Part shown: positions 53,846-62,588 of the stretch, piece after piece
Layout of the letters: every line of letters starts with the position of its first letter
Numbering within the stretch: the first letter of the stretch is position 1
Source of the DNA: Lachnospiraceae bacterium
GTDB taxonomy: Bacteria; Bacillota; Clostridia; Lachnospirales; Lachnospiraceae
Direction of reading: 5' to 3'
DNA: 64,000 nt
Assembly: GCA_015057005.1 (NCBI GenBank)
Contig: SVFF01000006.1
Location: forward strand, 62,001 to 126,000
The notes under the pieces: generated by a model
Told to the model about the DNA's origin: nothing
Databases searched by the model: none
What the model saw: only the letters and a program-made list of their open reading frames with translations
Program-made: the position numbers and the translations under genes

Positions 53846-55429
53846 ATGTTTGATCTGTTGATAAAGAACGGAACTGTTATAGACGGATCCGGACAAGAGG
53901 GTTTTAAGGCGAATATAGGAGTAAAGCAGGGTAAAATAACCATCTGTTACAAAGATGCAGAGGCGAAAGAGGTCATAGATGCGGAAGGCATGATCGTGTG
54001 TCCCGGTTTCATAGACGCTCATTCCCACGGGGATCAGGTTCTGGGACAGTATCCCGGTATGCTTTCAAAGATTAATCAGGGAATTACCACAGAAATTGCA
54101 GGACAGTGCGGCGGCTCCATGTTCCCGGTTACAAAAGAGAATCTGGATTTGGCAAAAGGTTTGCTGGCAATCGGTACGCTGACTTTCCCTGATGATATGG
54201 AAAATTGGACCAATGCGGAAAATTATTTTGCATATGCAAAATCTATTCCTACCATTGGAAACATGCGTATTTTGATCGGTCACAGTACCCTGCGTGCTGC
54301 GGTAATGGGATATGATGCCCGTAAGCCTACTGATGAAGAACTTGAAATTATGAAAAAGCATGTGCGAGAAGCTATGGAGGCCGGTGCGGTAGGACTTAGC
54401 TCCGGTTTGATCTATTCTCCCGGATGCTATGGTGATATTGAAGAATTGGCGGCTCTTGCAGCAGAGATTAAGCCTTATGGCGGATATTATGCCAGCCACA
54501 TTCGTTCAGAATCTTCCGGTTTGATCGAGGCTGTAAAGGAAGCTATCGAAATCGGAAGACGTGCAGATGTTCCTGTATGGCTGTCTCATCACAAGGCGGC
54601 AGGTCGTCAGTATTGGGGTGATGTGGAAGAAACCTTAAGATTGGTAGATGAAGCAAATGCATCCGGTATGACAGTAACCTTAGATCAATATCCTTACGAA
54701 GCAAATATGACCAATTTAAATATCTGTATTCCGCCGAAATATTTCCATAATGGTGGTGTGGATGCTATGGTAGCTGCTTTAAAAGATCCGGAAATGCGTA
54801 AACAGGTAAAAGAAGACATGATTCGTAAGGATTGTGGTTATGACAATTTTTATCAGAACGCAGGCGGTTTTGACGGCATCTTTATTACCGGTTGTCCGAT
54901 GGTTCCGGAAGCAGACGGTATGTATGTAAGTGAGTATGCCAAGAAGGTGGGCAAGGATCCCTTCGATGCATATTTTGATTTGCTGATTGCCAATGGAGGA
55001 TATGCGAACGCAACCTATTTCACTATCAGCGAAGAAGATATGAAGAAGATTATTACCAATCCTAATGCTTGTGTAGGTACCGATGGTTGTTGTCGTTCTT
55101 TGGAGGAGAAAACCCATCCCAGAACTTTTGCGTCCTTCCCCAAGGCAATTCGCTATTACCACAAAGAATGCGGTGTTTTGACTTTGCCTGAGATGATTCG
55201 TAAAATGACAGGATTTACAGCAGAGAGAGCAGGAATTGCAGGGAAAGGTTTTATCCGTGATGGTTATGATGCTGATATTGTAATCTTTGATTACGAGCGT
55301 ATCAATGACACGCCTTCGTATGCTAAACCGGTACAGATGTGTGATGGTATTGAATATGTGATCGTAGACGGTCAGATAGTTTATCATGATAAGAAGACAA
55401 CCGGTGTATATCCCGGTAAGGTTTTTTAG
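53846..55429 (+). CDS. N-acyl-D-amino-acid deacylase (D-aminoacylase) family protein
   Basis: 527 residues from the ATG at 53846 (AAAGGTGATAG upstream), 24 codons after the track start. GFIDAHSHGD is the HxH block, GQCGGSMFPV carries the metal-bridging Cys typical of D-aminoacylases, SSGLIYSPGCYG the carboxylated-residue region, and SHIRSESSG and SHHKAAG further His. The likely reaction is hydrolysis of N-acyl-D-amino acids, feeding the D-TA-like enzyme upstream. Confidence 0.85.
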   Translation: MFDLLIKNGTVIDGSGQEGFKANIGVKQGKITICYKDAEAKEVIDAEGMIVCPGFIDAHSHGDQVLGQYPGMLSKINQGITTEIAGQCGGSMFPVTKENLDLAKGLLAIGTLTFPDDMENWTNAENYFAYAKSIPTIGNMRILIGHSTLRAAVMGYDARKPTDEELEIMKKHVREAMEAGAVGLSSGLIYSPGCYGDIEELAALAAEIKPYGGYYASHIRSESSGLIEAVKEAIEIGRRADVPVWLSHHKAAGRQYWGDVEETLRLVDEANASGMTVTLDQYPYEANMTNLNICIPPKYFHNGGVDAMVAALKDPEMRKQVKEDMIRKDCGYDNFYQNAGGFDGIFITGCPMVPEADGMYVSEYAKKVGKDPFDAYFDLLIANGGYANATYFTISEEDMKKIITNPNACVGTDGCCRSLEEKTHPRTFASFPKAIRYYHKECGVLTLPEMIRKMTGFTAERAGIAGKGFIRDGYDADIVIFDYERINDTPSYAKPVQMCDGIEYVIVDGQIVYHDKKTTGVYPGKVF

Positions 55430-55483
55430 TACATTATGGGGTTACCCCTTTAATAATACAAAAGTAGAAAGGATAATGAAATT

Positions 55484-57247
55484 ATGAACCACAGATTGAT
55501 TGATGTAGCATTAGGCAATAGCCCGGCTGATCTGGTGATCAAGGGCGGAAAACTTGTTAATGTCATCACAAAAGAAATTTACGACACAGATATCGCTGTT
55601 GCAGATGGAAAGATTGCAGCAGTTGGATACATCCAGGAAGGTGCAATCGGACCGGACACCAAGATTGTAGATGCGAAGGGCAAATACATGACTCCCGGTT
55701 TTATCGATGCGCATATTCACTTTGAGAGTAGTATGCTGACTATGACCGAGTTCAGTAAAATGGCTATTAAGCACGGTACCACCGGTATTGCCAGTGATTT
55801 GATGGAAATCGCTATCGTGGCAGGTAGAGAAGGTATCGAAGCTATTTTTGATGAAGTTAAGGATCTCCCCGTAAAGCTTCATTATCCCGTTCCTGCTTTT
55901 ATGAGTGAGGAAGGCGGTTTGCAGACTATCGGTGCAGCTCTGTATATCGAAATGGTTGAAGAATTGATTTCTTATCCTCAGGCAGTAGGATTAGCAGAAG
56001 TGCTTTATCCCCCTATTCTGGGACATAGCCCTGCAAGTGAGCGTATGCTGGAAGCTGCTGCAAAGAATGGTAAAACAGCAGAAGGACACGCACCTGCTTT
56101 ATTTGCAGAGAAATTGAATGCATATATTACTACAGGTATTCGGTCTGATCATGAAAGTACCAGTGCCGAAGAAGCTCTGGATAAGCTTCGTCGCGGTCTT
56201 CGTGTATTGATCAGAGAAGGTTGTGCAGCAGCGGATTTAGAAGCACTTCTTCCTATGCTGACTGAGCATAAGGTGGATTCCAGACATTGTGCAATGGTAA
56301 GTGATGATATTGATATGCTTCATATGCACGAAAAAGGACATCTGGATCACAAGGTTCGTATGGCTGTAAACGGTGGTGTAGATCCTATCGAAGCAATTCA
56401 GATGGTAACCATCAACCCTGCAGAAAGCTTAAAGATTGATGACCGTTGCGGTATTATTGCTCCCGGTCGCGAAGCTGATATTGTATTCCTCAATGATCTG
56501 GCAACTTGTGATGTAGATACCGTTATCAGCAGCGGTAAGGTAGTTGTTGAAGGTGGTCAGGTAGTTGTAGCATTAGAAAAGAAAGATTACGCTCCTTGTC
56601 TTCTGAATACCGTAAAACTGGATCATGAAATTACTGCAGACGAATTGGCTGTAAAGGTAGATCCTTCTGCAGCAACTGCTAAGGTTCGTGTGATTGGTGC
56701 AAATGCAACCAGCTTGCTGACAGACGATCTGGAAGCAGACCTGGAAGTAAAAGACGGTATTGTACAGGCTGATGTGGAAAGAGATATTCTTAATATCGCT
56801 TGTGTAGAGAGATATGGCAAGGGCGGAAGTATCGGACGTTCCTTCATCAAGGGCTTTGGTATCAGCAAGGGTGCGATCGCAACCTCTATGGGTCACGATC
56901 ATCACAATATTACCGTTGTTGGTTCAAATGGCGAAGATATGGCTACAGCAGTAAATCGTATTCAGGAATTACAGGGTGGTCTTGTTATTACTGAAAATGG
57001 TAAAGTAAAGTATGAACTTCCTTTACCTATCTGTGGTCTTGTAAGTGATAAAGACGGCGTAGAATGTGCAGCTATCTTAAAGCAGATGCAGGAAGACCTT
57101 TCTGCAAAGGGATGTCAGATGCAGTCTCCTTTCATGACTCTGGCATTTATCACATTGATCTTCATCCCTATGTACGGTATTACAGACAAGGGTCTTGTAG
57201 ATGTTCTTCAGGGTAAACTGGTTGATCCTGTTATTTCCTGCAAATAA
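55484..57247 (+). CDS. ade: Adenine deaminase family protein
   Basis: 587 residues, the normal length for Ade, which converts adenine to hypoxanthine. Matching blocks: GFIDAHIHFESSMLTMTEF, AEGHAPAL, VSDDIDMLHMHEKGHLDHKVRMAV, and the C-terminal domain. One block is altered: the usual DPHEIAN reads DLMEIAI, so a conserved His is Met. Substrate or activity may differ from classical Ade; gene symbol given with that caution. AGAAAGGAT precedes the ATG. Confidence 0.8.
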   Translation: MNHRLIDVALGNSPADLVIKGGKLVNVITKEIYDTDIAVADGKIAAVGYIQEGAIGPDTKIVDAKGKYMTPGFIDAHIHFESSMLTMTEFSKMAIKHGTTGIASDLMEIAIVAGREGIEAIFDEVKDLPVKLHYPVPAFMSEEGGLQTIGAALYIEMVEELISYPQAVGLAEVLYPPILGHSPASERMLEAAAKNGKTAEGHAPALFAEKLNAYITTGIRSDHESTSAEEALDKLRRGLRVLIREGCAAADLEALLPMLTEHKVDSRHCAMVSDDIDMLHMHEKGHLDHKVRMAVNGGVDPIEAIQMVTINPAESLKIDDRCGIIAPGREADIVFLNDLATCDVDTVISSGKVVVEGGQVVVALEKKDYAPCLLNTVKLDHEITADELAVKVDPSAATAKVRVIGANATSLLTDDLEADLEVKDGIVQADVERDILNIACVERYGKGGSIGRSFIKGFGISKGAIATSMGHDHHNITVVGSNGEDMATAVNRIQELQGGLVITENGKVKYELPLPICGLVSDKDGVECAAILKQMQEDLSAKGCQMQSPFMTLAFITLIFIPMYGITDKGLVDVLQGKLVDPVISCK

Positions 57248-57280
57248 TACTTCTGCACTGAAAGATTAATAGCAATGATT

Positions 57281-57319
57281 AGGGCTGAAGGCTCCTTGAA
57301 GGAGCTTTCAGCCCTTGTT
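57281..57319 (+). terminator. Terminator of the ade operon
   Basis: AGGGCTGAA...GCTCC hairpin with its complement at 57301-57315, followed by TGTTCTG; strong stem but weak T-run. Confidence 0.7.
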
Positions 57320-57340
57320 CTGTATATATAAAGCAAAAGA

Positions 57341-57371
57341 TACATTCTATGTAAAAGCTCTTGGGGGTATG
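57341..57371. repeat. Right copy of the 31-bp direct repeat
   Basis: Matches 46430-46460 at 30 of 31 bases. It lies between the ade terminator and the 3' end of the UroD-like gene. Confidence 0.7.
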
Positions 57372-57373
57372 AC

Positions 57374-58444
57374 CTATTCATGTGTTAATCGTGCAACTTC
57401 TTTTACAATAGAATCAGCTTCGTCCTTGGTGGACGCGCCTGTCAATAAAAACAGTCCCTTTGAGGAAAGATTCTCAAGCAATGGTCTGATCTGATGTGGA
57501 TCCACATGAATGATCAAGTTCTTTCCTGCTGCCTGTATGCGCTTCAGCACGTCAATGTATTCGGTACAAGGTGCCTGGCCGACCACCTGTGTCCACTGGA
57601 TCGCACGAAGGTTGGGAATGGAAAGCAGGTCGTCCAAGTGGCGGACCTGTTCTACACCGTCAAAATGATACAACGGATAATCTAACAAATTACACTGAGC
57701 CTGCAGTTCCGGCATAATAAATTCTTTAAAGAGCGGATTTGAGATCATAACGGACATATCGCACTGCATCTGGGCGTGAAAACCGGGAGCCCATGTGTGC
57801 AGCCAACCAACACTGCTTCCGCCATCATTGGCATCACGCACAATATCATAAACGTTTCGCATTATTTTTTCATAGGAACACTGTATCTTGTCCAATGCCC
57901 TTTTTACTGCTTCCGGTTCTTCCAGCATTGCCGGCAAAAGTTCGTCTGCTCCGAACAGATGGGACAACGCGTCAGCATTTCCGGTACTATCGGGCATGGC
58001 CACGATATAGTCGCCGCCACTGTCCTGGGCGAACGCACGAGCCATCTCAAGGGTTTTTTGATACAAGTAGCTGTTCTCGTCGAATTCCAAAGCGTCCAAA
58101 TCGGTCAGGGAAGGGAAAAACCAGACGGTATCGCTGATTTTGTAATCAGCTCCTTTAAAGAATCCTGCATGTCCGGATGCGCCCAGATCAAGAGTGACAG
58201 AGGGAAAGGATTCTCCCGCATAATAAGTATGTTCCATGATCAGTCTGCTCTTTTCGATGATCAATTCGGGAGTGGTCCGGTACCGCATAATATCCTGGTC
58301 GTTGTGACAACGAAAACGTTCCAGTAAAGGAGCCACTTTATTGTCTGTGGCTTTCACGCATATGCAGCACCGATCCAGGATTTCTCCATCCCAGAAAGCA
58401 GTAAATCTTTTTTTCGTTAATTCCCAATCTTCTTTATAACGCAT
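57374..58444 (-). CDS. UroD-like family protein, second copy type
   Basis: 356 residues; AAGGAG precedes the ATG. The opening RYKEDWELTKKRFTAFWDGEILDRCCICV and the FDGVEQVRHLDDLLSIPNLRAIQWT block place it with the UroD/trimethylamine-methyltransferase-like TIM barrels. Unlike the 23.9-kb paralogue it has no HxCG zinc pair; the equivalent place reads IIHVDPHQIRP. Catalysis therefore probably differs. Divergent from an AraC regulator. Confidence 0.7.
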   Translation of the reverse strand: MRYKEDWELTKKRFTAFWDGEILDRCCICVKATDNKVAPLLERFRCHNDQDIMRYRTTPELIIEKSRLIMEHTYYAGESFPSVTLDLGASGHAGFFKGADYKISDTVWFFPSLTDLDALEFDENSYLYQKTLEMARAFAQDSGGDYIVAMPDSTGNADALSHLFGADELLPAMLEEPEAVKRALDKIQCSYEKIMRNVYDIVRDANDGGSSVGWLHTWAPGFHAQMQCDMSVMISNPLFKEFIMPELQAQCNLLDYPLYHFDGVEQVRHLDDLLSIPNLRAIQWTQVVGQAPCTEYIDVLKRIQAAGKNLIIHVDPHQIRPLLENLSSKGLFLLTGASTKDEADSIVKEVARLTHE

Positions 58445-58543
58445 GATATTCTCCTTTTTGTCTGCAGTAACTTTATTATGATTCTAACATTTGCACACAC
58501 ACAAGACCTTTACTTTTCGGACATTTATCTATACAATAAAGAC

Positions 58544-59377
58544 ATGAAAGAGTTTAAATTACGGGAAAAAAGACAACAAAAAGAAGTAAAATTTCATATT
58601 GAAAGCAGTGTGATAAAAGGGGATTTTGAATTCCATGGACATGATTACTGCGAACTGGCCTTCATCGCTTCCGGACAGGGATGGCATACCATTGGGGATC
58701 GCCAATATCAGCTGAAGAAAGGCGACATTTATATCGTGAAAGGGAAGGAGAAGCATGGTTTTGCGGCCCTGGAGAATGTGAGGATCTTCAATATCATGCT
58801 GAATGTGTATGATCTGGTGGAAGAGGACTGCGGAGCCCTGCCGGGCTTTTGGGTTCTCTTTGTGCACGAGCAGTTTGATGATTTCCTGTCCCACATGCAT
58901 GTTACCGGAGCGGATTATGACCGGGTGCTTGAGTGGTGTGAACTGCTGCAGCAGGAATATACGGAGAAAGAGCCCGGCTATGTGACGGTCTGCCACAGCG
59001 TGCTGATGCAGTTGATCGTATTTTTGTCGCGGAAGTTTAGGATCAGGCAGCAGAATGAAATGAACATGGATTTTCGGCTGGCCGGAGCGGTGGTTCACAT
59101 GCAGACCAGTTTTGCAGAGAAGATCACCATAGAGCAGTTGGCAGATCTGTCCGGCTTTTCCAAGAGACATTTTACACGCCTGTTTCAGCAGGTGTATGGT
59201 ATGGCGCCTATGCAGTTTTTGAATGAGCTGCGATTGAAGCACGCCAAGATGCTTTTAGAAAGCGGAAACTATAAGGTTACGGAAGTGGCATCTCTTTGCG
59301 GTTTTCAGGACAGCAATTATTTCTCTGCCTATTTCAAAGAAAAAAACGGCTGTCCTCCCTCGGAGTGGAGAGGATAA
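58544..59377 (+). CDS. AraC-family regulator with cupin sensor
   Basis: 277 residues from the ATG at 58544; the track start at 58478 is possible but falls in the likely promoter. The N-terminal cupin contains HGHDYCELAFIASGQG. The C-terminal AraC HTH pair is LADLSGFSKRHFTRLFQQVYGMAP and EVASLCGFQDSNYFSAYFKEKNGCPP. It is divergent from the UroD-like gene across a 99-base gap, so it likely controls that gene. Confidence 0.85.
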   Translation: MKEFKLREKRQQKEVKFHIESSVIKGDFEFHGHDYCELAFIASGQGWHTIGDRQYQLKKGDIYIVKGKEKHGFAALENVRIFNIMLNVYDLVEEDCGALPGFWVLFVHEQFDDFLSHMHVTGADYDRVLEWCELLQQEYTEKEPGYVTVCHSVLMQLIVFLSRKFRIRQQNEMNMDFRLAGAVVHMQTSFAEKITIEQLADLSGFSKRHFTRLFQQVYGMAPMQFLNELRLKHAKMLLESGNYKVTEVASLCGFQDSNYFSAYFKEKNGCPPSEWRG

Positions 59378-59401
59378 GCCGCTGTTTTGACGCATTGCCG
59401 C

Positions 59402-59875
59402 CTAGAAACCGCCTTTCTGCCTTTCCAGGCGCAGGGCTTTGCGCTTCTCGCCCATGCGGAATTCTTCTTCCTGAATATCGTTTTCCAGAATAAGACCGGG
59501 TACCTGGGTAGGGTGTCCCTCCTCATCCAGGGCCACCATCACGATGTGGGCCCGGTTGATGGGCATGCGCATGCCGTCGATACGCTCTACATAGGTGTCC
59601 ACGCGCACCTCCATGGAAGTGCGGCCGGTGTAGGTAAGATAACCGATAAGGACGATCAGGTCATTGTTGTAAGCGGCGGCCTTGAAATTCAGGTTGTCTA
59701 TGGCCACGGTTGTCACGCTCTTCCGACCGGTGTGGCGCATGGCAACGATAGCGGCCACCTCGTCGATCAGTTTTAAAAGCACGCCGCCGAAAAGGCGGCC
59801 TGCACCGTTTAAGTCTGCGGTCTGTACCAAATGTACCTGTTCTGTTTTTGAGAAGTCAACCGTTCTCTTCTGCAT
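59402..59875 (-). CDS. Acyl-CoA thioesterase (hotdog fold)
   Basis: 157 residues from the ATG at 59875, six bases after GAGG. NGAGRLFGGVLLKLIDEVAAIVAMRH is the hotdog core with the catalytic Asp/Glu region of YciA/BACH-type acyl-CoA hydrolases, and VAIDNLNFKAAAYNNDLI completes it. It frees CoA from acyl-CoAs in the cytosol. Convergent with the AraC gene. Confidence 0.85.
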   Translation of the reverse strand: MQKRTVDFSKTEQVHLVQTADLNGAGRLFGGVLLKLIDEVAAIVAMRHTGRKSVTTVAIDNLNFKAAAYNNDLIVLIGYLTYTGRTSMEVRVDTYVERIDGMRMPINRAHIVMVALDEEGHPTQVPGLILENDIQEEEFRMGEKRKALRLERQKGGF

Positions 59876-60042
59876 ATACATCCTCTTTTTCTGCCGCGGT
59901 AATGGCGGTCTTATGGATTGGTTACAAGTGTTTCTTATTGTATAGTATAACAATATTTTTCTTTCCGTTCAATTGGGAATTTGTGAAGTACCGGGCAGTC
60001 GGAGAAATTGCCGTAAATTGGCAGGAAATGCGATATGTATCG

Positions 60043-60071
60043 TTGTATAATTAACAATCTTATGGTATAAT
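60043..60071 (+). promoter_or_regulatory. Promoter of the hyd operon
   Basis: TTGTAT, 17-bp spacer, TATAAT. Confidence 0.65.
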
Positions 60072-60135
60072 TGCATAAATATACTGAGTTTTGGATTGAT
60101 GGAACCGGGCTCAGAGAAAGGTGATAGCAAAGACT

Positions 60136-60612
60136 ATGTTAGACCAGATTTACTACGACAAAGCTGATGAAATTATCGAACTGCATGGTGCGAATCAGGC
60201 TTCCCTGATATCCATTATCCAGGATATCCAGAGTGAGTATCGCTACCTGCCCCCTGAACTTTTGAGCTATGTAGCCAAGAAGATTGGCATCACAGAGGCA
60301 AAAGCATACAGTGTTGCGACCTTCTATGAGAACTTTTCCTTTGAGCCTAAGGGAAAATATGTAATTAAAGTGTGTGACGGTACAGCCTGTCACGTGCGTA
60401 AATCCACAGCAATTCTGAATGCTCTCCGCAAGGAACTGAATCTGACTGCTGATAAGGTGACCACAGATGATATGCTGTTTACTTTAGAGACCGTATCCTG
60501 TCTGGGTGCCTGCGGACTTGCGCCTGTTATCATGGTAAATGAGACAGTTCATCCTGCCATGACGCCTGATAAGGTTGCCGAGTTGATCAAGAGCCTGAGG
60601 GAGGAAGTGTGA
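60136..60612 (+). CDS. hydC: NuoE-like [2Fe-2S] subunit of electron-bifurcating hydrogenase
   Basis: 158 residues from the ATG at 60136, nine bases after AAAGGTG; the GTG at 60121 is less likely. It has a thioredoxin-like ferredoxin fold with the four [2Fe-2S] ligands in CDGTACHVRKS and CLGACGLAPV. In trimeric HydABC enzymes this subunit helps link NADH oxidation and ferredoxin to H2 formation. First gene of the operon. Confidence 0.9.
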   Translation: MLDQIYYDKADEIIELHGANQASLISIIQDIQSEYRYLPPELLSYVAKKIGITEAKAYSVATFYENFSFEPKGKYVIKVCDGTACHVRKSTAILNALRKELNLTADKVTTDDMLFTLETVSCLGACGLAPVIMVNETVHPAMTPDKVAELIKSLREEV

Positions 60613-60687
60613 AAATTAAAATTTTCACACGCAAATTTGTGCCTGCGGCCCAAAGTTTGCAGGTGACGGAAAGGCAAGGTTATATTA

Positions 60688-62574
60688 ATGGAAAAAATCA
60701 TGAATCAATCCCAGTTAAATCAGGTGAAGGAAAGAGAACTGGAGATTATCAAGAACAGCAAATGCAGAATCCTGATCTGTGCAGGTACAGGATGTCTGGC
60801 AGGCGGTTCCGGAAAGATATACGAGAGAATGTGTGAGCTGGTAAAGGACAACCCGGATGTGGAAGTACATTTCGGTCCCGAGATCGCTCACGGTGACGGC
60901 GAAGTGACTGTCAAGAAGAGCGGCTGCCACGGTTTCTGCGAGATGGGCCCTCTGATGCGTATTGAGCCCATGGGACTGCTCTACACAAAAGTAAAATTGG
61001 AAGACTGCGAAGAAATCTTCGAGAAGACCGTCAAGAACGGTGAGGTGATCCACTCCCTTCTGTACCAGCAGGACGGTAAAGAGTACCAGAAGCAGGACGA
61101 GATCCCCTTCTACAGCAAGCAGACCCGTCTGGTGCTGGAGGATTGCGGTCAGATCGATGCGGAGCATATCGAGGAGGCTATTGCTACTGACAAATATCAG
61201 GCTCTGGCAAAGGCACTCTTTTCCATGACTCCTGCAGAGGTGATCAAGGAAATCTCCGATTCCAACCTGCGTGGCCGTGGAGGCGGTGGTTTCCAGACCG
61301 GTTACAAGTGGAGTCAGGTGGCAAGACAGCAGGAGAAGATCCGTTATGTGGTATGTAACGGTGACGAGGGTGACCCCGGTGCGTTCATGGACCGAAGCAT
61401 CATGGAGGGAGATCCTCACAAGATGATCGAAGGTATGATGATCGCAGCATACGCTGTAGGCGCACAGGAAGGTTACATTTACGTGCGTGCAGAGTATCCG
61501 CTGGCAATCAGCCGTTTGAAGACTGCTATTGAACAGGCAGAGGCAGCAGGCCTTCTGGGTGACAACATCCTGGGCACTGACTTCTCCTTCCATTTACATA
61601 TCAACCGTGGTGCAGGCGCTTTCGTCTGCGGTGAAGGCAGCGCCCTGACCGCATCCATCGAAGGTAATCGCGGTATGCCCCGCGTTAAGCCTCCCCGTAC
61701 AGTAGAGCAGGGTCTCTTTGGCAAGCCCACTGTACTGAACAACGTTGAGACTTTTGCAAATGTGCCCATGATTATTAACAAGGGCGCAGATTGGTTCAAG
61801 GGCATCGGTCCCGAGAGTAGCCCCGGTACCAAGGCATTTGCTTTGACCGGTACCGTAAACAACACCGGTCTGATCGAGGTTCCCATGGGAACCACCCTGC
61901 GCGAGGTTATCTTTGAGATCGGCGGCGGCATCAGAGGCGGCGGTGAATTCAAGGCGGTTCAGATCGGTGGACCTTCCGGCGGATGTCTGATCACTCCTCA
62001 CCTGGAAGTACCTCTTGATTTCGACTCCCTGAAGAAAATGGGTGCCATGATCGGTTCCGGCGGTCTGGTAGTTATGGACGCCAACACTTGTATGGTAGAG
62101 GTGGCCCGCTTCTTCATGAACTTTACCCAGAATGAAAGCTGCGGTAAGTGCGTACCCTGCCGTGAAGGTACCAAGCGCATGCTGGAGATCCTGGAACGTA
62201 TCGTTGCAGGCAACGGTACGCTGGAAGATTTGGATATGCTGGAGGATCTGGCTCACACCATTACCGACACAGCTCTCTGCGGCCTGGGTAAGAGTGCGGC
62301 GCTGCCCGTTATCAGTACCCTGAAGCTGTTCCGCGACGAGTACGAGGAGCATGTAGTGGATAAGAAGTGCCGTGCAGGCAACTGTCAGGCTCTTCGCCAG
62401 TATGTGATCGATCCCGAGAAATGTAAGGGCTGTTCCAAGTGTGCACGCAACTGTCCTGTGGGCGCTATCAGCGGACAGATCAAGAACCCTTATACCATTG
62501 ACAGCAGCAAATGTATCAAGTGCGGCGCTTGTATGGGCGATTGTCCTTTCGGTGCGATTCGCATTGCTGATTAG
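60688..62574 (+). CDS. hydB: NuoF-like flavin/NADH subunit of electron-bifurcating hydrogenase
   Basis: 628 residues. Order: thioredoxin-like [2Fe-2S] domain (CAGTGCLAGGSGKI, residues 25-120), FMN/NADH domain with GRGGGGFQTGYKW and the glycine loop, a [4Fe-4S] site SCGKCVPCREGTKRM, and a C-terminal two-cluster ferredoxin (CKGCSKCARNCPVGAI, CIKCGACMGDCPFGAI). The fusion at both ends marks HydB rather than complex I NuoF. It oxidises or reduces NAD(H) with flavin-based bifurcation. Confidence 0.93.
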   Translation: MEKIMNQSQLNQVKERELEIIKNSKCRILICAGTGCLAGGSGKIYERMCELVKDNPDVEVHFGPEIAHGDGEVTVKKSGCHGFCEMGPLMRIEPMGLLYTKVKLEDCEEIFEKTVKNGEVIHSLLYQQDGKEYQKQDEIPFYSKQTRLVLEDCGQIDAEHIEEAIATDKYQALAKALFSMTPAEVIKEISDSNLRGRGGGGFQTGYKWSQVARQQEKIRYVVCNGDEGDPGAFMDRSIMEGDPHKMIEGMMIAAYAVGAQEGYIYVRAEYPLAISRLKTAIEQAEAAGLLGDNILGTDFSFHLHINRGAGAFVCGEGSALTASIEGNRGMPRVKPPRTVEQGLFGKPTVLNNVETFANVPMIINKGADWFKGIGPESSPGTKAFALTGTVNNTGLIEVPMGTTLREVIFEIGGGIRGGGEFKAVQIGGPSGGCLITPHLEVPLDFDSLKKMGAMIGSGGLVVMDANTCMVEVARFFMNFTQNESCGKCVPCREGTKRMLEILERIVAGNGTLEDLDMLEDLAHTITDTALCGLGKSAALPVISTLKLFRDEYEEHVVDKKCRAGNCQALRQYVIDPEKCKGCSKCARNCPVGAISGQIKNPYTIDSSKCIKCGACMGDCPFGAIRIAD

Positions 62575-62588
62575 GAGGATAAACAATT

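Larger units (their letters stand above)
46430..57371. other. Purine/amide catabolism island bounded by 31-bp direct repeats
   Basis: The repeats at 46430-46460 and 57341-57371 match at 30 of 31 bases. The enclosed eight genes all face right and have more A/T-ending codons than genes before 33 kb. This suggests acquisition or an IS-bounded rearrangement. No integrase lies inside. Confidence 0.55.
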
